A model generated the notes under the pieces. The model was not told where the DNA came from. It searched no databases and worked only from the letters and a program-made list of their open reading frames with translations. The translations under genes and the position numbers were made by a program. A stretch of 5,018 bases of DNA from Nitrospirota bacterium. Its GTDB lineage: Bacteria; Nitrospirota; Thermodesulfovibrionia; UBA6902. The DNA lies in assembly GCA_024277515.1 (NCBI GenBank), contig JAJRVB010000258.1:1-5018 (forward strand). Direction: 5' to 3'. Below, in pieces: positions 1 through 5,018 of the stretch (positions are counted from its first letter, which is position 1; every line of letters begins with the position of its first letter).

Positions 1-1151
1 AGACCAAATCCGTGGAAGGACAGGAAATGCACTGCACCACCTGTCATCAGCGCGAGACCGGGAAAAACCATTTTGAAGTTGACAGGCAGAAGTGTTTTCT
101 CTGCCATTTTAAAAATGCAAAACTCAACGAGGGACGCGCAAAATGTTCATTATGCCACGAAATCCCGACAAGACCTCTCCAGCGGCAGAAAAAAGAGGGG
201 GCAAATCCTGATGAAAAACCGATTACCCACCAGTCTGTTGAAGAGGCCGGTGTAAAGTGCGCAAGCTGCCATGGCCACATGATAAGGGGCAGGGGGAACG
301 TGGACCGGCAAAAATGTCTCACCTGCCATGATAATGAAGAGTCCATTACGAAAGAGGTATCAAATAAAAAACTCATGCATCAGGAACATGTAGCAGGCCA
401 GAACGCAAGCTGCTTTAACTGCCATGAGCCAATTCAGCACAACAAACAGGCGGACTACATCGACACTGCACGTCTCGAATGCCGGGCCTGCCATCCGGAC
501 CATCATAAATATCAGCGGATGCTTCTGGAGGGCGAAAAAAGACCCGGCGTATCAAATATCCCGGGGCTCATGCATGCCGTGACCACAAACTGTATTGCAT
601 GCCATATTGAAGAGAAGGTTGTAAACGGAGAGAAGGTGGCAAACGGTTCCGGCAAGGCATGCGCTGCCTGCCACACGCCAAAGCATGAAGGGATGGCAAA
701 CGAGTGGAAAGAAAAGACGGAAAAAGAGGCTGAGAGCGCGTGGGAGATAGAAAAAGAGGCCGTAGCAGCCATCAAAGACGCAGAGGGCAAGGCAACACAG
801 GAACAGATAGATGAGGCAATGAAAAATCTGGAGCAGGGCCGGGAAAGTTTAAACATTGTTGTGTACGGAGGCGGGGTGCATAACAAAAAATACTCTGTAA
901 TGCTTATTGATGTTGCAATGGGCAACTTTGAAGATGCCATAGATTTGCTGAGCGAGGAAGAAGAGGAGGAGGAGGAAGATCTGGAAGTAGACTGCGAATG
1001 TGTTGACGGTGAGCTTGACTGTGCTGATGAGGACGCAAAAATAACGGCTGAAGAAAATGACTGTGAGTGTGACGATGAAGGAGACGTTGTATGCGGAGAG
1101 GATGAGGATGAGGACGAAGGCGATGGGGAAGAAGAGGATGATGATGAATAA
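1..1151 (+). CDS. Multiheme (at least nine-heme) c-type cytochrome with acidic Cys-containing tail, 5' partial
   Basis: This is a periplasmic or extracytoplasmic electron-transfer cytochrome. Residues are numbered from the GTG codon at 12, which is probably internal: the frame stays open to the window edge, no ribosome binding site precedes it, and no signal peptide is visible, so the true start lies upstream. Nine CxxCH heme-attachment motifs are present at residues 8, 28, 45, 83, 102, 134, 157, 194 and 217, with further histidines (for example H20, H73, H123, H126, H188) as possible distal ligands. Residues 24-32 and 98-106 share DRQKC..CH, so heme pairs 1-2 and 4-5 look like an internal duplication. 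Residues 229-313 form a charged, probably helical region containing GGGVHNKKYS, resembling C-terminal helices of multiheme cytochromes. Residues 315-379 form an extremely acidic tail with six cysteines outside heme motifs. Its position as first visible gene beside the Fe-S and Mo subunits suggests it is their redox partner. The exact family is not assigned. Confidence 0.93.
   Translation, partial: TKSVEGQEMHCTTCHQRETGKNHFEVDRQKCFLCHFKNAKLNEGRAKCSLCHEIPTRPLQRQKKEGANPDEKPITHQSVEEAGVKCASCHGHMIRGRGNVDRQKCLTCHDNEESITKEVSNKKLMHQEHVAGQNASCFNCHEPIQHNKQADYIDTARLECRACHPDHHKYQRMLLEGEKRPGVSNIPGLMHAVTTNCIACHIEEKVVNGEKVANGSGKACAACHTPKHEGMANEWKEKTEKEAESAWEIEKEAVAAIKDAEGKATQEQIDEAMKNLEQGRESLNIVVYGGGVHNKKYSVMLIDVAMGNFEDAIDLLSEEEEEEEEDLEVDCECVDGELDCADEDAKITAEENDCECDDEGDVVCGEDEDEDEGDGEEEDDDE
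954..979 (+). repeat. Homopurine GAG/GAA triplet tract (poly-Glu codons)
   Basis: A 26-nt uninterrupted purine run made of GAG and GAA codons encodes eight glutamates at the start of the cytochrome's acidic tail. Such triplet tracts can change length in whole codons by replication slippage, which would alter tail charge without breaking the frame. Length variation is inferred, not seen. Confidence 0.6.
990..1094 (+). repeat. Two diverged copies of a CxC...G...C module within the acidic tail
   Basis: Copy 1 (nt 990-1022) encodes DCECVDGELDC and copy 2 (nt 1059-1094) encodes DCECDDEGDVVC. Both share D-C-E-C, then a Gly two or three residues on, then three residues and a Cys, and both are followed by acidic residues. 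The spacer between them is about 12 residues. They look like a tandem duplication of a small Cys motif. No function is recognised. Confidence 0.65.
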
Positions 1152-1205
1152 TAATCAGATAACATATGTTTCAGAATCTGCAAAAAAGAATACATCAGAA
1201 AAAGA

Positions 1206-1211
1206 AAGGAG
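1206..1211 (+). promoter_or_regulatory. Ribosome binding site AAGGAG for the Fe-S subunit gene
   Basis: AAGGAG lies 6 nt before the ATG at 1218, an ideal spacing. It fixes the start codon of the Fe-S subunit. The rest of the 66-nt spacer after the cytochrome stop is A-rich and shows no terminator, which is consistent with co-transcription. Confidence 0.8.
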
Positions 1212-1217
1212 ACAATC

Positions 1218-2087
1218 ATGAGCAAGGATGATAAATTATCTCGCCGTGATTTGATCAAGACCGGCGGCGTTGTTGCTGCTGCGGTCGCTGCTACAGGCGT
1301 TATCCCTGATGAAGCGGACGCAAAGAAGAAGAAGAAGAAAAAGAAAAAACTCCCCAGGTGGGCAATGGTCGTTGATCTGAGAAGGTGCATCGGATGCAGG
1401 GGCTGCTGCATAGCGGACAAGGCAGAGTACGGGGCCGCCCTGGGCCGGTTCAATACGGTCGTCAAAAACGTGGAGTGGGGCACATATCCTAAGCCTGAAA
1501 AGCATTTCCTGCCGCGTCTCTGCAACCACTGTGCAGGGGATGCGTCAAAGGAATGGCAGGTGCCTCCATGCGTAGAGGTATGCCCTGAAGCAAAAAGCGG
1601 TGAGCGGAAGAAAATGGGGAAGGCAAAATACAGGACAGGGGCGACGTATAAACGCCCTGACGGCATGATCCTCATTGACCCGTCGCTCTGTATCGGGTGC
1701 TACAAATGTATTGATGCATGTCCGTATGGAGTACGCTCCCCCGACCCGAATGTCAAGCTGACACGGCCGGACAGGGAAAAGGACGTTGGAGTAGGCAAAT
1801 GCACGTTCTGCCGTCACCGAGTTGATGAAGGCATTGTGACGGCTTGCGGAAACACATGTCAGGGACGCGCAAGGGTATTCGGCGACCTGAATGACAAGAA
1901 AAGCGATGCCTACAAACTTGCAAAGAAACACAAACTGCTTGAGAACAAAGACAGGACCACACTCCTTCCGGGCGAAAAGACAGATCCTCACGTCTTTTAT
2001 ATCGATCCGGACGGGGTGCTCGAACATTACAATAAAAAACTCACGAAAGAGACAAAATTCGCCGAGTTCAAGTCTAAATTTGAATAA
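1218..2087 (+). CDS. Tat-exported 4Fe-4S electron-transfer subunit (NrfC/PsrB/TtrB-like) of a molybdoenzyme
   Basis: This 289-residue protein is the iron-sulfur beta subunit that passes electrons between the Mo catalytic subunit and a cytochrome or quinol partner. A twin-arginine signal (SRRDLIK, residues 8-14), a hydrophobic stretch and an A-D-A site (33-35) predict export. The mature protein would begin with nine lysines (36-44). Four cluster motifs are visible. I: C57, C60, C63, with Asp67 where the fourth Cys normally lies and an extra C64. II: C102, C105, C118, C122-Pro, with 12 residues between the second and third Cys rather than the usual four or so. III: C158, C161, C164, C168-Pro. 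IV: C195, C198, C210, C214, followed by QGRARVFGDLND, typical of this family. The C-terminal 60 residues are lysine-rich. It lies 23 nt upstream of the catalytic subunit. The family is confident; the specific enzyme (thiosulfate, polysulfide, tetrathionate, arsenate or other) is not resolved. Confidence 0.93.
   Translation: MSKDDKLSRRDLIKTGGVVAAAVAATGVIPDEADAKKKKKKKKKLPRWAMVVDLRRCIGCRGCCIADKAEYGAALGRFNTVVKNVEWGTYPKPEKHFLPRLCNHCAGDASKEWQVPPCVEVCPEAKSGERKKMGKAKYRTGATYKRPDGMILIDPSLCIGCYKCIDACPYGVRSPDPNVKLTRPDREKDVGVGKCTFCRHRVDEGIVTACGNTCQGRARVFGDLNDKKSDAYKLAKKHKLLENKDRTTLLPGEKTDPHVFYIDPDGVLEHYNKKLTKETKFAEFKSKFE
1323..1349 (+). repeat. Poly-lysine codon tract (AAG/AAA x 9)
   Basis: Nine consecutive Lys codons (five AAG, then AAA, AAG, AAA, AAA) form an uninterrupted purine run directly after the predicted signal peptidase site of the Fe-S subunit. 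The encoded run gives the mature protein a strongly basic N-terminus. At DNA level it is a low-complexity triplet tract that could vary in length in whole codons. Confidence 0.75.
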
Positions 2088-2096
2088 GAGGAGTGA

Positions 2097-2102
2097 AAGG
2101 AG
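2097..2102 (+). promoter_or_regulatory. Ribosome binding site AAGGAG deciding the catalytic subunit start
   Basis: AAGGAG sits 8 nt before the ATG at 2111. An in-frame GTG at 2093 would give six extra residues, but it would place this Shine-Dalgarno inside the coding sequence and leave only GAGGA directly abutting the GTG. The ATG is therefore preferred, and it puts the Tat motif at residues 5-11. Confidence 0.8.
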
Positions 2103-2110
2103 AAAATAAA

Positions 2111-4582
2111 ATGGCAAATCTAACACGCCGGAATTTTATTCAGATAGGCATTGCCAGCGGTGCTCTCCTTGCTGCAGGTGAAGGCATTATGGCCCCTTCC
2201 CTGGCCGGAGCAGTGAGATTAAAAAAAGGCGGCAAGGACTTTAGCTTCAAGACGTTTAAGGAGAGGACAGCCATCCCCACGGCCTGCTGGTCATGCGCAA
2301 CAAGGTGCGCTGCAATCGGTTATGTAGAGGATGGCAGACTGGTCAAAATAGAATCAAACCCGAAGTCCATCAGGACGGCAGGCAAGATGTGCGCAAAGGG
2401 GCAGGCAGGTATCAATGATGAATACTTCCCTGACAGGATCCTCTATCCCCTGAAACGTACGGGAAAGAGGGGCGAGGGAAAGTGGAAGAGGATTTCATGG
2501 GATGAGGCGATAACCGAGATATCAGGAAAGCTTAAAAAGCTCCGGGACGGCGGGACCCCTGAAAAGTTCATGTTCCATTACGGGGTAATGAAGGCAAGCT
2601 CCAAAAAACTGATAAAAGACGTATTTCTCGGGACCTACGGAACCGGGACCATCGGAAACCATACCTCAACGAGCACAAACGCAAAAAAGACGGCCCAGGA
2701 GCTGACATGGGGCAAGTTTTTTGACAACTGGGACTTTGACAATACCAATTTCGTACTGAATTTCGGCAGTAACGTGCAGGAAGCCCACATCAATCATGTC
2801 CCCGCATCAAACAGACTCATTAAGGCGAAGACCGAGAGGGGTATAAAAAGCGTCACATTCGATGTGAGATATTCGAACACCGCTGCAAAGTCATCCGAGT
2901 GGGTGCCTCTCAAACCGGGGACCGATGGAGCGGTCGCACTCGCAATGTGCAATGTGATAATGCAGAACGACCTTTATGACAAGGAGTTTTTCACATTTAT
3001 CAGGGCAACAGAGAATGTCAATGCATCAACGGACGAAAAAGTGTCTGCCCTGAAATCTCATCTTTCGGGCTATACACCTGCGTGGGCCGAAAAGATAAGC
3101 GGTGTAAGCGCAGGGAAGATCGAATCACTCGCTAAGGAATTTGCAAAGGCAAAGCCGGCTGTGGTCATCAGTTTCAGGGGTGCCATTGCGCATCACAATG
3201 GTGTGGAAACCGAGCGCGCGATACAGATGCTCGCTGCCATTACAGGCAACATCGACAACCCGGGTGGACGCTGCAAGGGGGCATTCCCGAAATGGGAATA
3301 TCCAGAGGGGCCAAAAGACAAACCAGAGGCAAAGAGTCTTGATATCATAAACGGCGAGGGAGCGGCGCTGCCGACCCACCATGTGAGCCATCAGGCCTTT
3401 AAAATGATCAAGGACGGCAAGGGCAGTCCTGCGGTATATATGTGGTACTGCTATAACCCTGTCTATGTCAATGGTGAGTCAAATATGGTGGCCGGAGTGC
3501 TGAAGGATGAAAAGCTGATGCCCTTTACCGTGGCCTCAACGATCGTCTATGACGAGTCGAGCAAGCTTGCCGACATCATCCTGCCTGACGCAACATATCT
3601 TGAGCGCTGGGACTGGGAAGACAATGTCTCCCCTGAGCAGCATCTCGAATATTACATCCGCCAGCCGCTTGTCAAACCACTGGGGGAAGCAAGGGACTTT
3701 GGAGATGTGGTCATTGAACTTTCAGAAAAAATCGGCATGCCCCTAGGCATAGGCGCCACCAAAGAGGAGTTTGTGAGTAAATCGTGCGACATGACACCCG
3801 GCATAAAAGAGGCGGGCGGCCTTGATTACATGAAGAAAAAAGGCCTCTGGCACCCGAAGGAAGACCCGCACTATTACGGCTACAAAAAAGAGGTCAAGCC
3901 TGACGGCGCCACACTCGATGAAGCCACCGGAGTCTACTGGAAAGGCAGCGGGGACTATACAAAAACCGATCATGCCTACAAAAATTATGTCGGCCAGAAG
4001 ATCGGTGGCAAGGTCTATAAGGGTTTTAAACCTGACAAGCTGAACAAGACAGGATACTTCGAGCTCTACTCCGCCCTTATGAAAGACAAGGGCTTCGGAG
4101 CACTCCCCACATGGATGCCCATATCAGAGCATGAAGCAATGAAATCCGATGACCTTATCCTTACGACATTTAAAATCGCGATACACGGCCTGTCGAGGAC
4201 ATCTCACCGGAAATGGCTGAGCGAGGTCCACCACGACAACCCCGCCTGGATGAATCCGAAGACAGCCGGGGCCCGCGGCATCAGTGAAGGAGACAGGATC
4301 AAGGTCAAATCATCAGTCGGAGAACTGGTAACGACCGCTCATGTGACTGAAAAGATTACCCCGGGAGTAATAGCGGTCTCTTTCCATCTGGGACGCGAGG
4401 AGAGCGGGCGGTACGGGTCCGGAAAGAAATCACCGGAAGCAGGTGACAATGATCCGGACCTCGCGCTCAAATACTGGGACACATACGGGACAAATCCAAA
4501 CAGCATCATCCCGAACTCAGCTGATCCCATAGCCGGTCAGCTGCGCTGCATGGATACGGTAGTAACAGTTACAAAGGCTTAG
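2111..4582 (+). CDS. Tat-exported molybdopterin oxidoreductase catalytic subunit (DMSO reductase superfamily), putative Ser-ligated
   Basis: This 823-residue protein (numbered from the ATG at 2111) is the catalytic subunit of a periplasmic complex iron-sulfur molybdoenzyme. A twin-arginine signal (TRRNFIQ, 5-11) leads to an A-G-A cleavage site at 32-34. An N-terminal cluster motif C59-x2-C62-x3-C66-x27-C94 followed by AKG would hold one [4Fe-4S]. Cofactor-binding signatures follow: NFGSNVQEAH (217-226), the 251-274 stretch with TAAK and PGTDGA, TGNIDNPGG from 378, and ESSKLADIILPDATYLE from 482. A C-terminal dinucleotide-binding domain starts near NPAWMNP (710-716). The segment around 182-192 (GNHTSTSTNAK) corresponds to the Mo-ligand loop of relatives that carry Cys there. 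Here Ser188 is the best candidate, and no Cys occurs between C94 and C280. Overall it resembles the thiosulfate/polysulfide/tetrathionate/arsenate reductase branch, but the substrate is unassigned. It is the last gene before a terminator and follows its Fe-S partner by 23 nt. Confidence 0.93.
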   Translation: MANLTRRNFIQIGIASGALLAAGEGIMAPSLAGAVRLKKGGKDFSFKTFKERTAIPTACWSCATRCAAIGYVEDGRLVKIESNPKSIRTAGKMCAKGQAGINDEYFPDRILYPLKRTGKRGEGKWKRISWDEAITEISGKLKKLRDGGTPEKFMFHYGVMKASSKKLIKDVFLGTYGTGTIGNHTSTSTNAKKTAQELTWGKFFDNWDFDNTNFVLNFGSNVQEAHINHVPASNRLIKAKTERGIKSVTFDVRYSNTAAKSSEWVPLKPGTDGAVALAMCNVIMQNDLYDKEFFTFIRATENVNASTDEKVSALKSHLSGYTPAWAEKISGVSAGKIESLAKEFAKAKPAVVISFRGAIAHHNGVETERAIQMLAAITGNIDNPGGRCKGAFPKWEYPEGPKDKPEAKSLDIINGEGAALPTHHVSHQAFKMIKDGKGSPAVYMWYCYNPVYVNGESNMVAGVLKDEKLMPFTVASTIVYDESSKLADIILPDATYLERWDWEDNVSPEQHLEYYIRQPLVKPLGEARDFGDVVIELSEKIGMPLGIGATKEEFVSKSCDMTPGIKEAGGLDYMKKKGLWHPKEDPHYYGYKKEVKPDGATLDEATGVYWKGSGDYTKTDHAYKNYVGQKIGGKVYKGFKPDKLNKTGYFELYSALMKDKGFGALPTWMPISEHEAMKSDDLILTTFKIAIHGLSRTSHRKWLSEVHHDNPAWMNPKTAGARGISEGDRIKVKSSVGELVTTAHVTEKITPGVIAVSFHLGREESGRYGSGKKSPEAGDNDPDLALKYWDTYGTNPNSIIPNSADPIAGQLRCMDTVVTVTKA

Positions 4583-4593
4583 GACACCCCGGG

Positions 4594-4625
4594 AATCCCC
4601 TCTCACAAGTGAGAGGGGATTTTTT
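4594..4625 (+). terminator. Rho-independent terminator
   Basis: A 12-bp perfect stem pairs 4594-4605 with 4610-4621 around a CAAG loop. The centre is GC-rich (CCCCTCTC with GAGAGGGG) and a run of six T ends at 4625. It begins 12 nt after the stop codon of the catalytic subunit, so it should end the transcript of the three upstream genes. The T run supports only + strand termination. Confidence 0.92.
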
Positions 4626-4677
4626 GAATGTTTTATCCATATAACTATTAACAGGAAACAGACCGGGTGCAGAAAAA

Positions 4678-5018
4678 ATGATCGACACAGCAATTCAGAG
4701 AAGCAACATATACGGCTTCCTTGCCCTGATCTACCGGAGCGAAGTGACCAAACCCGTTTTAGCGCACCTGAAAGGACCGGGATTCAGTTCAGTCCTTGAG
4801 GAAATGGGTGTCCGGATGGACAATGATTTTATAAACAGTCATGAAGACCGGCTGATCGAAGATCTTGCCGTTGAGTACACAAGGCTGTTTATAGGTCCCG
4901 GGCCGCATATCTCTCCGCACGAATCCGTTCACCACAAACGGGACGACGGGGACTGGGGAACACTCTGGGGCCGTTCAACAATTGAAGTCAAATCCCTCAT
5001 CGAGTCATCAGGCCTCGA
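4678..5018 (+). CDS. TorD/DmsD family molybdoenzyme maturation chaperone, 3' partial
   Basis: Translation from the ATG at 4678 stays open to the window end, giving 113 residues of a protein family usually about 200-240 long. Cytoplasmic TorD/DmsD/NarJ-like chaperones bind the Tat signal peptide of a molybdoenzyme and hold it until the Mo cofactor is inserted. The diagnostic segment is EYTRLFIGPGPHISPHESV at residues 66-84, matching the family's conserved E-Y-x-R-L-F...GP...P..S/ESV pattern. An N-terminal helix IYGFLALIYR (11-20) is also typical. The ribosome binding site is weak: GGGTG at 4665-4669, about 8 nt from the ATG; a more distant AGGA at 4653-4656 is too far. Its location directly after the catalytic subunit suggests that protein, and perhaps the Tat Fe-S subunit, as client. 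It lies beyond a strong terminator, so it needs its own promoter or read-through. Confidence 0.88.
   Translation, partial: MIDTAIQRSNIYGFLALIYRSEVTKPVLAHLKGPGFSSVLEEMGVRMDNDFINSHEDRLIEDLAVEYTRLFIGPGPHISPHESVHHKRDDGDWGTLWGRSTIEVKSLIESSGL

Larger units (their letters stand above)
954..1148 (+). other. Region encoding hyperacidic C-terminal tail of the cytochrome
   Basis: Codons for residues 315-379 of the cytochrome encode 41 Asp/Glu in 65 residues with a single lysine. The tail opens with eight consecutive Glu (nt 954-977) and ends in Asp/Glu-rich sequence. Six cysteines (328, 330, 337, 351, 353, 361) lie in two similar units. None is in a CxxCH motif, so they are not heme attachment sites. 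The tail is probably an exposed, disordered polyanionic extension, with the cysteines forming disulfides or binding metal; this role is inferred. It is absent from the usual architecture of multiheme cytochromes as I know it. Confidence 0.8.

Noticed and set aside
12..14. GTG at 12 as true start of the cytochrome
   Set aside because: The frame is open upstream to the window edge, there is no ribosome binding site, and no signal peptide follows, although a c-type cytochrome needs export.
1156..1180. Palindrome AACATATGTT (1161-1170) flanked by CAGAT/ATCTG in the cytochrome to Fe-S gene spacer
   Set aside because: The outer arms are only 5 bp with a 15-nt loop, the core is AT-rich, and no T run follows. 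It is too weak to call an operator or terminator.
1338..1352. A-rich end of the lysine tract as a programmed frameshift site
   Set aside because: The in-frame heptamers do not fit the X-XXY-YYZ pattern, and the zero frame continues into a complete, well-conserved Fe-S domain.
512..1675. Long minus-strand open frame (387 residues) rich in Ser and Phe runs
   Set aside because: It is antisense to the cytochrome and Fe-S genes. Its Ser and Phe runs are the reverse complement of the Glu and Lys codon tracts, and it has no recognisable domain.
1753..1962. Small minus-strand frames inside the Fe-S and catalytic genes (also near 3125-3391, 3743-3973 and 4339-4530)
   Set aside because: All are antisense to confidently assigned coding sequence, without ribosome binding sites or recognisable motifs.
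2093..2110. GTG at 2093 as start of the catalytic subunit
   Set aside because: It would bury the AAGGAG ribosome binding site within the coding sequence; the ATG at 2111 has ideal spacing and puts the Tat motif near the N-terminus.
4640..4645. TATAAC as -10 box of a promoter for the chaperone gene
   Set aside because: There is no acceptable -35 element at 16-18 nt upstream; that region is the terminator stem. It remains only a possibility.

Overview
The window carries most of a respiratory gene cluster, all on the + strand. In order it encodes a multiheme c-type cytochrome (5' end outside the window), a Tat-exported four-cluster iron-sulfur protein, and a Tat-exported molybdopterin oxidoreductase catalytic subunit. 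A strong intrinsic terminator follows, and then the start of a TorD/DmsD-type chaperone gene that runs off the 3' end. The first three genes are closely spaced (66 nt, then 23 nt) and are probably one transcription unit ending at the terminator. Base composition looks balanced, near 50% G+C by eye. A nine-heme cytochrome beside a molybdoenzyme points to an anaerobically respiring, probably sulfur-, metal- or metalloid-cycling bacterium. Nitrospirota or Desulfobacterota-like lineages are plausible, but the sequence alone does not fix the taxon.

Layout: 1-1151, cytochrome with nine CxxCH sites and a very acidic, cysteine-bearing C-terminal tail. 1152-1217, short spacer with a ribosome binding site. 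1218-2087, NrfC/PsrB/TtrB-like Fe-S subunit. 2111-4582, DMSO reductase superfamily subunit. 4594-4625, terminator. 4678-5018 and beyond, chaperone.

Inferred working model: the two Tat proteins form a periplasmic catalytic dimer (Mo cofactor plus one Fe-S cluster in the large subunit, up to four clusters in the small one). The cytochrome supplies or accepts electrons, and the chaperone guards cofactor loading and Tat export. No NrfD/PsrC-type membrane anchor is visible, so the cytochrome may be the redox partner. The substrate cannot be assigned; overall motif resemblance is to the thiosulfate/polysulfide/tetrathionate/arsenate reductase branch.

Most notable features: (1) the mature Fe-S subunit is predicted to begin with nine lysines directly after an A-D-A cleavage site, while the neighbouring cytochrome ends in a tail with 41 acidic residues out of 65, suggesting electrostatic pairing. 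(2) The catalytic subunit has no cysteine or selenocysteine where its relatives place the Mo ligand; a serine lies there instead. (3) The first cluster motif of the Fe-S subunit has Asp in place of its fourth Cys. (4) The acidic tail holds a duplicated CxC...G...C module.
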